From Archegozetes longisetosus (lineage: Eukaryota; Arthropoda; Arachnida; Sarcoptiformes; Trhypochthoniidae): a stretch of DNA of 64,000 bases. The stretch's first letter is position 1. The number at the start of each line of letters is the position of its first letter. The notes below the pieces were generated by a model. That model saw only the letters and a program-made list of their open reading frames with translations. It made no database searches and had not been told where the DNA came from. A program made the position numbers and the translations under genes. Shown piece by piece: positions 10,400-21,860 of the stretch. Location: assembly GCA_018873245.2 (NCBI GenBank), contig JAEMBT020000005.1, positions 6,868,001 through 6,932,000 of the forward strand. Direction: 5' to 3'.

Positions 10400-12360
10400 T
10401 TTAATTCCTCAATACAAACTTGTTTCGACTGTTATTATACATGACTGTTGATCAGAATATAACCAAAATTAGATGATAATAGAAAATGGATCATTAGCCG
10501 ATTATTAACTAATTCGCGCTTGGCTGATAAGACAAAAATTAACTTGAGTTGCTGTGCATGTGATTACCTTGATTCTCAGAGAAATTGACTTCTTATGATC
10601 TTTAAAATGAAGGCTTGTTTTCAGGACTAGTAACTAATCTAATTTAAATCTTTTAATCATTCAAGTGTAAGGTAAAGAAAATAACGCTTTATAGAATAAA
10701 TTTTTTCGTAGCTTTGAACTGATTTTTTGCCTACTTATATACAACTATGTGAGTACTTAATATTCTTCGAATTTGGTAATTTACTATAACTAATCTTAAT
10801 TATATTAAATACAATAATGTTACTGCTAAAGTTAAATGTCATATTAATCCTCACTATTCAAACCATTATCTTGTAGTAATATTTATTAACAAATTATCGT
10901 TTGGGCTTGGTTCAAATTTTAATTGAGATTATAAAGTAGAGTTCATAAGCTCGAAAAAATGCAGTCAATATTTAAAAGGAGACATTCATAATAATATTTT
11001 CCACAGACATTATATACTTTTCATTAATAAAGATAAAAGATACAATCGATGTTTTTCCAACATTAATTGCATGTTAGGAAAATGAAAATTCTGAAATAGT
11101 GTTAATAAATGATTATTGATCTGATTATTTAAAAATCACTAGATTAAATCAATTTAACTTTTATTTTTAAACACGTCTAGTATTCAGATTTACGTTCTGT
11201 ATATGATTATATCAATCTAACTAATATTTGAAAATTTATAGGCAAGGATCTATTTTATTAGCTGTATTTTATTTTTTTAAATTGTTAAGTCGTACTATTT
11301 TAAGAAATTGTTTAAAATCTTATTACATAAATATTTACCAAACAATTTTCAAATGCATATAGAATTATAAAACTAGTATTATTAAATCTAGGCATAATAT
11401 TTAGATTCGATTTATTAGACACGTTAAAGGCAGTCCAATGAGGCGGCAAAGTCTATTTTATAAGTTCAAAGTGATAGTTATTTCCAAAAGCCTGTATTAA
11501 AACTGAAAAATGAATCAAAACCATTCATTGCTTTTAGGAAATAGTAAGTAATGGTAAATATTTGCAACTATTTTAGGTCAGTAAACCTTAGAGCGACAGA
11601 TAAAGAACCAAGACAAATTGACTAAAAAATTTCAATTTATTCTCAATTGCATTAATCCTATAATTTATTAACTAATAGTGAACGTTTAGACATCGCGTCT
11701 TGATAATCGAAAGTCTCGAAATCGATTATAATCCAGTCGAATGCCATTTAATTTCCGTAATGTTCTATTTCGGTGTTTAATCTGTTACTGACAAATGTAC
11801 TGGAGGAACTCATCAATAACAGTCTTATCAAACCGTAGGTTCAAATCTTATGTCTCACTGTTGGCTATCACAACTATTTTTGTTTAACACATATTTCAAC
11901 TAAATATTCTCGATTAAAATCTGATGGTTTTGACCATCGACTGACTCAAAGTTTTCTTAAGAAATTTGGTCATTCTAACCATAACTCTCAATCGATTTCT
12001 AAATGTCAGACCTGTAGATTCATCGAATTTGCAATAAGAAATTTGTAAACTTTGATAGGTATTTTGTAATGTTTGAAGTTAGATAGATTTTGTCAAATAC
12101 ATGTTTGATAGTCATTTTGTTATAACTTAAATGACTGAGAGTTTCTGATTTCAGATGCTAATGTCTTTAAGAGCTTCTATTAACATCATTATTTGGTGCG
12201 TAACTTTTTCATAAAAGAGTTTTTAAGATATTGAGTATTATCTCGATAACAATTACTACTAACTAATCGGATTTACTGCAGGAGGAACAACGATTAACAT
12301 ATTTTCTTAACTGTTTCTCAAGCCAGTCAATCGGTTTTGTTGTTTTCAGAATGAATCTCT
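10400..12360. other. AT-rich spacer upstream of the monooxygenase gene
   Basis: About 2 kb with no open frame of note, no RNA gene and no clear repeat. The promoter of the minus-strand monooxygenase gene should lie at its left edge; no specific element was recognised. Confidence 0.6.
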
Positions 12361-13230
12361 CTAGAATTGATTTCGCTCAAAAATCACTAAATATATGGGA
12401 GTAATTTTGGGAAAGCTCTAGAGTGGTGCGAGATCTGGAACAGAGTGAAATCAGCGATAAAATTTTTCATTTGAATGACTGTATAGCGAGCTCGAAACAC
12501 TCGTTATCATATGTTATCATAAGAATGACAGAGAGTAATAAGCGGTTATCTCCAGTTAACTTCTTTTTTGGATATTATTTTAGTTATACTCTTTGACTTG
12601 CGTTTTATCCATGTTAAAAAATTCAGCAAGTGTTTCAATGAGAAAATGAAAATTTATTGTTATGACAAATTTAAACTTTTTATTTCAATAAAGCTAAAAA
12701 GTAACCTTGAATGAGTTTTTCTCTATTTCATTTATTAAGCGATAACCGGCTATTACTCTTTGTCATTCATATAGTTCATTAATTTTTAAAGAGTAGTATT
12801 CAAATTATCAAAAGTGAATAACTCTTGAAGCGTTCAACAGATATGCTTAAGACTTATATTTCTGGAAACTGTGTGCGGAAAATTTTGAAATGATATGCAT
12901 ATCGCCGATGCTCATCGGTGGACCTATTGGAACAGATGATGATATGCACATCATTTCAAAGGTTTTTGTATACAGTTTCTAGAAATGTAGGTCTTAAGCA
13001 TATTAGTTGAACCCTTCAAGAGTTATGAGCTTTTGATGTTTCAAATACCACTCTTTAAAAATGAATAAGCCATATGATAACATATGATAACGAGTGCTTC
13101 GAACTCGTTATACAGCTATTCAAATGAAAATTTCAATCGTCAATTTGACCTTGTTCCAGGTCTCGCACCACTCAAAAACTTTCCCAATATCTCTTCCATA
13201 TATTTAGTGATTTTTGAGCGAAATCTCAAA
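12360..13230. mobile_element. Large palindromic (fold-back) element
   Basis: The left arm (12369-12520 continued at 12772-12890) is repeated inverted at about 12955-13225: GATTTCGCTCAAAAATCACT at the left answers AGTGATTTTTGAGCGAAATC at the right, and TCGTTATCATATGTTATCAT, TTTTTAAAGAG and CTTAAG blocks follow in mirrored order. The left arm is split by a second MITE. No coding function; the open frame across the right arm is only arm sequence. Confidence 0.78.
12522..12769. mobile_element. 248-bp MITE nested in a palindrome arm
   Basis: Ends match for about 26 bases in inverted orientation (GAATGACAGAGAGTAATA against GAATGACAAAGAGTAATA, then GGTTATC on both). TA lies outside each end (12520-12521, 12770-12771). 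The opposite arm of the host palindrome lacks this insert, which gives an internal empty site. A TA target suggests a Tc1/mariner-type parent. Confidence 0.78.
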
Positions 13231-13545
13231 AGAGAACTGATGGGGGAGGAGGTCAAACGAATTTTTGAAATCATCTTTTCTCTCACAGACGTAAAATTAA
13301 AAGATTTTAGAAATGCTTTTCTATGGAACTTTACGCGTCAAAAATTGAATATTCTAGTCTAATATGTGCCTCTATATTTGCCATCGAACTATAAGGTCAA
13401 AGGTCTTTGCTTAAGGTGGGCTGTCCTTTATATTAAGCTTTATTTTGATTTTTAAGTTTTATTACTTGAATCCTAATTGAAACTTACTTTTTAATTAGAT
13501 TAAGTAAATGCAAAGGACTTTTTTGTTTCGTGATGTAAATGATCT

Positions 13546-14612
13546 GGTTCTATGTCAAAACAGCTAAAGTAAAAATAGCTAACGCAAAAATAGCTAATAT
13601 AAAACAGCTAAACCTATTAAGCTAACAAAAACAGCTAAACAAAAACAGCTAAACAAAAACAGCTAAACAAAAACAGCTAAAATAAAACAGCTAATCAATA
13701 TAAGCTAATGTAAAAAGCGCTAATGGTAAAAACAGCTAATCAAAATCAGCTAACTTAAAAAAATTATGATAGACGATTTCAATTGAGTTTTATTGTAATA
13801 ATACTTCGATAATCAAATATATCAAATTAAACATTCAAATTAATATTATGAGATAAAGTATTGAGGCATTCGAGTATATTACTATTGTCATATTGATTAA
13901 AACATGATTGAACACGTTCTGCACAAACTCTATATATTTTACTTTGTGATGGTTGTGGTAGTTCTGCTTCATACTGGTTGAGTTTAAACCTAACGAGAGA
14001 TTCTTCTTTTTTCAATGCATCAATAAGTTTCCAAATAGTGGGATGTGACGCACCAATAAGTGAACTCAGTCGACGGTGCCATCCTTCGATGTTATTGTTT
14101 ATCTTTGGTATACTACCAATCACAGCATCATAGCAATTCCATAGATGGATTGCATATCTTGGAGCACGTCTTCTATGTCCTAATAAATATCCGATGTAAT
14201 TGTTTTCAAAGTAATCAATTAGATCTTCTGATAATTGTTCATTATCAGTGAAGAAAGCAGTGTCAGTCAATTGTTCAAAAGCTGTTTCGACGTCATTGAC
14301 GAATTGGGTGATTCCCTTATTTGCTAACATAGTGGCCAACTATGCACAGCAATATTATATACTCACTATTCATTTATAACAGTTATAAAAGTGCTTTATT
14401 TATTTTGTACAGTTTGTATTAGCTGTTTTGGTTTAGCTGTTTTTATGATTAGCTGTAACTTTTTTAGTTCTTTTGGGTTAGCTGTTTCAGTCTAGCTATT
14501 TTGTTTTAGCTAATTTTACTTAGCTTTTTAAGCTTAGCGGTTTTTGTTTAGCTAATTTTGTTTAGCTGTTTTTGTTTTAGCTGTTATGTTTTAGCTGTTT
14601 TGACTCCATACG
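13546..14612 (-). mobile_element. Short MULE with tandem-unit ends and 9-bp duplication
   Basis: A 1067-base element bounded by the direct repeat AAATGATCT at 13537-13545 and 14613-14621. Both ends share GTCAAAACAGCTAAA in inverted orientation, and each terminal region (13546-13760, about 14405-14612) is an array of AACAGCTAAACAAA-type units in opposite directions. The interior carries only the C-terminal part of a MULE transposase. A 9-bp duplication is the MULE norm. It looks like an internally deleted, non-autonomous copy. Confidence 0.88.
13827..14339 (-). pseudogene. C-terminal fragment of a MULE transposase
   Basis: An open frame of up to 170 codons. NNNIEGWHRRLSSLIGASHP, followed by WKLIDALKKEESL, is the conserved region around the third acidic residue of MULE transposases, where Glu is followed by GWHRR. 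The FLYWCH finger and the first two catalytic Asp regions are missing, so it cannot act alone. It is bounded closely by the tandem-unit ends of the host element. Confidence 0.8.
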
Positions 14613-14621
14613 AAATGATCT

Positions 14622-15389
14622 CTATAGAGACTGATCTAAAAAGTAATATATTAATTATTAAGAGAATTTTTTTGTTGAACCAACACATTTATTACTGTAA
14701 CGTAAAAATTACATTTGAAAAGATAACAATTAATAGATGCATTTTCACAGCACTCAGATGTTCTGATTTAAAGATCTTCAAATAACATAAATTCAAACTT
14801 CGGTCATCATAAGTATTTTCAATTTAGGCATTCTTTAGTCTGAAAAATAAGGACCATAGCTAATATGATACCATTATCTCAAGATGGTTTAATAAAATTT
14901 TTATTCGGTCAATATTGTATGTATTTGTAAGGTTTCTAAATATACTGTTAATTGTAAAAATTTTATGAATTAATTGAATACGTTTTCATTTAGATAACGA
15001 TTATAAAGATTGGAACAACTTCACCAAAACATAAGACAAAAAATGCTCCAAGAAATAGACATAACAATAAAAAGCATGAAAAGAGAAAAATAACCATAAA
15101 TAAAGCAAATCGGATGCAGAAATGAATTAATTAAATGCTTAGGCAAACTGATAAATCATACCCTAATCGGACAATCAATCGTAGAAATTGATCGCATGTT
15201 CTTAAAGTGAATAATAAACAAGAGATTATTTATTTAACAAAGAAAAGCTTGTTTTACCTAATTGTACCTTTTATGAGAATGTGAATGAATATATTTGTAT
15301 GCCAAACAATATTATTACATTTATCATTTACTTCTTTTATATTATACAATATTTTTAACACCACCAATTTAACAAATCTATGAACCTGT
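14622..15389. other. Spacer without visible gene
   Basis: AT-rich sequence between the short MULE and the decayed LC8-like gene; nothing recognised. Confidence 0.55.
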
Positions 15390-17005
15390 TCAAAATGGAA
15401 ATATATAATCTGTTTGAGCCCTTATTCTATACCAATGCAACAATCTATTACAGTCGATTCCGTTGAAGACTCTTTCATGAGTTGGCTCAATTTGACTATG
15501 ACTTTTATTTATGTATGACCATACGGATATGCATAATCCTCTAATCATGGCGGCGAATTGACACGTCACCGTTAATTCATATTCGTCAATCTTATAATTT
15601 TCATAAAATATTAGGAAATCTTCATTTGTGCCAATGAATCCAAAAACATTTTCATTATTCAATAATTCTTTTAATCTTCCATCTAAATCCTTTGTCGCTA
15701 ATGAACAGAGCCGAGAATTTCGGGACTTAAAAAGTATTAAATTCGGGAGGGATCCGGGAGTAAAATTTTGTCAGATTCAGGAGTCAAAATCGGGAAATAA
15801 ATAAATATTTAAATTATAAAACTTATAAAAAGTTATTGAATTTTAGTACAATGAACATTTCAATATTATCTTCTGTTAAACTATATCTTTTGTCAGTTAA
15901 AATAGCTTTATAAGTTGAAAAAGATCTTTCAACTTCAACAGTAACGAGTGGTGCATTTTAATATAATTGTTAGATTACTATAAAATTACTTCAATTAAAT
16001 AAAAGAAAGTGAAATGTGGTGTGAGACGCAAACCTGTTCTTTTGTTAAATTTTTATCATGTGAGTCATTATAATCTTTGATAATACTTTTGATAAAATAG
16101 AAAAATAGTTCAAATTCAGGTGTTAAACTCTAAATTAGGGAATTCGGGACTCAAAACGGAGATTAGGGAAATTCGGGACTTCTAGAATAGTTAAATTGAG
16201 CATTTATTTATCTAATTAGACTTTACAGATTTGATTCTCGATTTTTAAATCAATATAAAAAAATTCGGGACGATCCCGGAATTCTTGGCTCTGCTAATGA
16301 AATGGGTAAATAATCATCGGATATACCATAATGAAGTAGTAAATCTGATGCGATGTCAATTAAAGCTTTAGTGATATTATCATTATATGAATTATGTTGT
16401 GAGATATACCCATGGCTTGCATCGTATTCTCTTCATTTAGAGTCTTACATATAATCATATAAACGCACATCCCTTTGGATATTGGATAAAATCCGTGAAA
16501 ATGTTGAATATTTTTCCAATTAATGATTTTCATATTATAATGCGGTCCGCATCCAATGGAATTAATGAGAATGCACTTCCATTGTCCAAAATCGTAAATT
16601 TCGTCGATACTACCTTCAATAAAGTCACGTATCATTTCTGTAGACGCATGAATTGCAAAAGCGTGCTTTATAATATCGATAATCTTCTGTTCGATTGATT
16701 TTTCAATATCTGATACGTAATAGAAATTCTCGGAGTGTATGGCATTACACAAATTCCTGTATTATTGCATCTCATTCCAAAAAATCCACCGTCAGGATCT
16801 GCTATTTCATTTTCTTTTTACATCGTCAATTTACTAATCACTATATGATCCGACAGTGGAATCATTTTTTCTTTACTCAAATTATCTTTAAATACGATAT
16901 AACGCAACTGAGGTGTATGTGCAATAAGATTGATTGGAAATTTCCACAAATTTTATTATCGGCGATGAAACTGCGTGATCGTTTAAGTTTTTCAGATGAT
17001 GTCAT
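15390..17005 (-). pseudogene. Broken gene with an LC8-like (dynein light chain) region
   Basis: Pieces of one minus-strand reading order can be followed from about 17005 (MTSSEKLKRSRSF) through DGGFFGMRCNNTG, an LC8-like stretch (16752-16440: DIEKSIEQK, then QWKCILINSIGCGPHYNMK), to GISDDYLPISLATKDL and a final block 15662-15390. The LC8 family pattern is helix, then W-x-CI-x-G; the match is suggestive, not certain. The order needs frame changes near 16920, 16755 and 16425 and a stop at about 16820. A hAT MITE (15706-16293) splits the coding sequence at ISLATKDL; removing it and one duplication copy restores the frame at that point. I do not recognise the remainder. The many lesions favour a pseudogene. 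Confidence 0.55.
15706..16293. mobile_element. hAT-type MITE with 8-bp duplication
   Basis: 588 bases bounded by CTAATGAA at 15698-15705 and 16294-16301. The ends are inverted copies, CAGAGCCGAGAATTTCGGGA against CAGAGCCAAGAATTCCGGGA. Further GGGA/CGGGA words recur internally. An 8-bp duplication and a CAG-start terminal repeat are typical of hAT elements. No transposase frame inside, so non-autonomous. It interrupts what was a continuous coding frame. Confidence 0.88.
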
Positions 17006-17158
17006 ACTCCATTAAGTCCACGAAGAGAAATACTTTTGCGAATTCATTCTTGAAATGATGATAACAGCGTTTTGATATTTGATGGTAATCACTTTATGAA
17101 GTATACACCGTATGATTTATTGTAGTAAAGTATATAATTTCTTAGTTTCGATACTCAC

Positions 17159-18087
17159 TCTTTAAAACATCTCTTATCGATACAAAACAAGTCCATCGCT
17201 ATGCACCCTAAGCTGTATATATCACATAATTCATCGTAATCCGTCGATTCTCGTACTTCGGGAGCCATATAATCATATGTTCCTCGTTTCTGGGTATGTT
17301 CAATATCCTTTTCATCAGGGTCTTTATTTAAATGATCATTGCTTTGTCCGTGAAATGTTGATAAACCATAATCGCCTATTTTAATAAAGTTTTCTCCTCC
17401 ACCGTCGGTTATAAATATATTTTCGAGTTTAAGATCACGATGTATGATCGGAGGCGATAATGAATGCAAATATTGAACACCATTAGCAATTTCCTCGAAT
17501 AATTGTAACTAATGCGCTGATGATAGTTATAGGTTAACCAATACTCTGATTAAGATCATTATTAATTTTTATAATCGAATCTCTCAAATTCATTGGACAC
17601 AACTCCATTTGAATATGTAAAACATTCCCTGATAATGAAACGACTCGTATCTCATCATTGCTCTCACTCATATCTGTCGATTTTACATCGATTCCATCGT
17701 TGTTAATCTGAAAATAACAATCGTCATAAATTTGTATCCAGAATGTGTAATATCGAACCGTATTTGGTGACCGAGTCGTTTGGGCTAATATACGAATCTC
17801 ACTCCAAATTTTTGCGTTTTCACCATCGTTGTCTAAAATGAATCGTAATTGAATTAAACTAAGTAAAATTATAATTAAATGTTACCTTTTAATTGTATGG
17901 CTTTAATGGCATAATGCTCATTATCAATTCTATGCATGACCTCAAACACATACCCAAATGATCCTTCTCCAACCAATTTTATTATTTTAAAGTCATTGAC
18001 AATCTCCATATCTTCCAAGTGAGCTGATAACTTTTCTGAGCCATTCGCCGGTTGTGACTTATAAACTTCAATCGTTTTATTTTCCAT
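17159..18087 (-). pseudogene. eIF2-alpha-kinase-like protein kinase, incomplete
   Basis: Serine/threonine kinase domain of PEK/GCN2 type. Exon 1 (18087-17886) has the glycine loop GEGSFGYVFEV and the catalytic Lys in AIKAIQ. Exon 2 (17832 to about 17530) has NTVRYYTFW, a variable insert and LHIQMELCPMNLRDSI, a pattern typical of eIF2-alpha kinases. Exon 3 (17508-17159) has IIHRDLKLENIF, IGDYGLS (DYG for DFG) and GTYDYMAPEV. The join between exons 2 and 3 lacks a donor in the needed phase, and no exon with the rest of the C-lobe follows the GTGAGT donor at 17158. The regulatory domains of known eIF2-alpha kinases are not visible either. Either a decayed copy or a gene with local sequence errors. 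Confidence 0.6.
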
Positions 18088-18169
18088 TTCACTATGGTCT
18101 TCACTTAAGAATAGAAAATTCAATAATTTTCACTTAATATCAAACGATTAAAAATACCTGATAATGAAA

Positions 18170-18812
18170 CTTAAAGTTTGTGAGTCTGATAAGATCTTTC
18201 GGCAATATTTTCTTGATCATAGCGAGTACCTCGGATACGTCAAACTCTAGGTTTACCACAATCATCTGTTGACATTCCAAACTCATCAACAAAATTCACT
18301 AAGAGACCAATCAGAAAAAGTCCATGAGAGAACTCGATTAGCATGTTCCAATCTTTGAACTCTATGGCGCTCATCGAGTTTCTCTTTTACTGCGGCAACA
18401 CACGACTTAACTCCTTAAAAATTTTTAATAAAATCATTAATTTAATTTATTGAGAAAATTCATACCATTTCCATTGAGGTGTCTGTAAAGAGTTGTATCG
18501 CTAATTGTCAATTGAAGATCTTTTATTTTATCATCGTCTTTGATATCTTTCAGAGTTTTCCAACGACTTTCAATTGCCACTTTTTTTAAGAGCAAATCCT
18601 CACCCATAGAAGCTTTTCTCAGTCGTCCACCGAATCCTGTTTGAAGAATGCGATGTCATTGCTGTCCTTATATTCCCAATCTTTATAGCAATGATAAGAG
18701 ATTCCTTCAAGAGTTTGAATGAAAATAATGTAAATATGAAAAAATAAAATAAATTTTTATACTCACGAAGTTTGCTCATTATTGAAGACTTGTATTCACC
18801 TCTAGCTCTCAT
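18170..18812 (-). pseudogene. Tc1/IS630-like transposase fragment with a possible intron
   Basis: The frame starts MRARGEYKSSIMSKLR at 18812, breaks at a GTGAGT donor-like site, and resumes with ISYHCYKDWEY. GFGGRLRKASMGEDLLLKK, TISDTTLYRHLN, DERHRVQRLEHANRVLSW and DEFGMSTDDCGKPRV follow in the order expected for the N-terminal two thirds of a Tc1-like transposase. Frame changes and stops separate these blocks and the last catalytic region is absent. It lies immediately upstream of the kinase fragment on the same strand. Confidence 0.6.
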
Positions 18813-18829
18813 TTTAGTAAAAGTTCAAA

Positions 18830-21800
18830 ACTTTATTTCATTTGATTTTGACATTTTCACAAGGTAATGAAATTGAATTAAATAGAAATCAAAATGTAAA
18901 CAAACTAGTTATAATCCATGAAATCAAACCTTGAAAAATAACATTGCATTATAATGACTAAAAACATTTTTAATGATAGTAAGATTAATTAATATCTGAA
19001 ATCCCCTTGATACAAATCTTCAGAGAAATGAATTGATTTTTAAAGTGCTTTTAAAAATCTAAAATTTGATACCATATTCAAGTCGGTTAGGCTTTTAGTT
19101 CAAAAGTTAGGCTCAAGTGAAAATTTGAAATTTTCAACTTTGATGAGCTATAATTCTGGAAATAGAGATATTTGAGCCAAACAAAAAAAACACGTATTTA
19201 ATTATTTTTTTAACTAGTTTCGATTGTATTCATCAGAATTCGAATTCAATCGCCGAATTTTTTCCTATAGATTTTTTCATCCAGTAAGTAGGTGCTTAAT
19301 GATTGAGCTAACAAACTTTGTCAGAAAGTTTGCTGCAAATTCTAGTTTATTCATAAAAATTTTCATCAAAATTGCTTGACATTTAGGGGTATAGAATGTC
19401 CAAAGACTAGCTCCCGGAGTTTTGAAAACGACTGTATATTTATTTTGTAAAGAACTGTTTTCTTCGGAAAATATATTGCTTCCGGTTTGCTCCTATTTTT
19501 GATGAAAAGAGTTTTCATCTCTTTCTATCAAATGTAAAGGTGTAAAACTAATAATGTGTATAACTGAAATAGAAACCGCCACGTCCAATTCCACGCATAC
19601 ATCATCGATAAATGCAGCGGGAATTGGAATCTCAGACACTGGAATAGATCGAATTACATATCTTCTGATTAGAACTCGAGGATCTTAAGCCGTAAAATGC
19701 AATGTTTTTGTACTATTATTCTGGTAATAATATGTGTAATGTTATGCAGTCAGAAAATAATACCTCGGGCTTGGAAGGCGAAATATACTTCTTTGCTTTA
19801 TTAAAAAAAATAAAAGTGCCTATAATTACATTTTATACTTTGTTCAATATTTGACTCAATACAAAGTTAACCGAATACTAGACATAACTTTTTAATCCTT
19901 TTATAATATCATAGTTTAGAATACTATGAATAATTGATTAGATTTTCCTTTATACTGATATTGCAGCTCAGCAAATAAGAGATATGGATTGAATTGATAA
20001 AAACATTTTATTTACAGGCTGACCACCTTTCATGCAACTCGCATGATTCTCTCGCATCGGAAGGCGGGGAGTTGACTCACGTCTCCGCATCGATTACTTG
20101 CGTAAAGCGAGAGTCTCGCGTATCTAGAAAATTTATTGAAATTTTAAAATACTTATTAGAAACAAATTTCAAAACGATTAATTTCGATTTATGTCATAGA
20201 ACGGCATGAAAACATTTAAAATACTAAGCGATAAATTGTAAAGCGAAATACTTATTATTGTTATTAAATATATGTTGTTTTTAAGGTTGTCAAAAGTTAG
20301 TGGATACGAATCCTTTACTTCAAAAATGTATACGTAAAAGTTTAATAGATTAAAGTTGATTAAATCAATGTTTGATTTGAAGATTTGCAATTTTTGATCA
20401 TAATTTTCACTGAATGAGAAGTTTTAATATCTTTGACGTTCAACTCTATTTTTCTTACACTTTTACACTGATCTGATCTTTAAAACTATACTCGACTTTA
20501 TCTTATAAAAGTAATGTTTTGCAGTTTTTTTTATTGTTAAAGTGAGAATCATAACAATTTGGGTAATTTGCTGAGATCATTTTGAACCAACTCTATTGTT
20601 TATTGATTTCATTTGATTTTGAGTATGTATACCAGAATTATAATAATAAAGTTTAGTAAATAATACTCAATGTTTAAAAAAGTATTCTTCCGTTTTGAAA
20701 GCATTTAATTGGTAAAAAGAGCAGACTCTGATTCAGTTTTAAATAACATTAGACTTACATAGGAGTGATTTATAATTGGAAACAAAACTACCAAATATTA
20801 ATATTAATATGCAATATTGGGTGTTAGTTTTCAGTTAAACTTAAAGTTTTATTTTCTATAAGCTCTCTTGTTTTTTCAGATAAGCTAAGAAGTACTTTTG
20901 ACCTCAAAGTCTCGTTTATTCCGATGTTGGATCTGTTGTTTATTCACTTTTTAATAATTGTATAAGTTATAACCATAAAATATTAATACAACACTCTATG
21001 ACCAAAGTTCTAAATCCACAATTTAATTGTCTCAATAATAAAGTTGACGGCAATTGTTCTTCAATCGTGTCTCGTGTGAATCGATTAATATTCATTATTT
21101 TTTTTCTAGAAGAACATTATTTTTTATCCGTTTGTAAACATTGAAAGAGTCCATCAAATAGAATGTCTGGTTCTTGAGATTCATGGCACTAATTGTGCTC
21201 CGTTTTAAGACATAAATTTATTATTTATAATTGATTCAGATATTGAGTTGAACCGCTTTGGGTCCAAGAAGCAGATCATTCGGATGGATACTTTTGAGCC
21301 ATAATATAGAGGATTAAAAACTTTCGGATTATCGAATTGTGATCCCATTGGTGAATATTCTGAATAAGCCTCAAAGTCGAATCTATCGATCCATCAAATC
21401 AAAATGAAATAGATGTTGTTCTGAAGAATTCGTACAACTGATATTTACTTAATTATTTCTTGTTTACAACTGGATTATCTTCTGAACGATTACTAAAAAA
21501 ATTAGATACTCGAAATTATGAATTGTTTGATTCAACAATAAACAGAATTATAATTTATATGGCTTTTACAGTTTCGCATTTAGAAAGTTTCAATATAATG
21601 AAAATTTAACTTTAATCAATTGATGTGAAACTTAAATTATACTTTTTTATTTTTGATGATCCCAATGTTAAGTTTGAATACTATTCTGTTTTAATCATAA
21701 GAAAAAACTCTGTGTGATTACAAATCAATCGTTTAATGTTTATCTTGCTCTGAAATTCCTAAAAATTTAATTTGATCCGAAATATTTAATAGCATTCCCT

Positions 21801-21860
21801 ATGAGTGAATAAATATATTTTTGTAAATGTGATTTTATGTAGAGAGAAGTGAAGATTAAG
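18830..21860. other. 3-kb spacer, no gene recognised
   Basis: AT-rich. The short open frames here show no family features. A small GC-richer patch at about 20015-20130 has several CTCGC/GCGAG words but no clear structure. Confidence 0.55.

Noticed and set aside
13084..13362. 92-codon plus-strand open frame
   Set aside because: It lies almost wholly in the right arm of the palindromic element and has no domain features.
20015..20130. GC-richer patch with CTCGC/GCGAG words
   Set aside because: No consistent inverted or tandem structure could be drawn.
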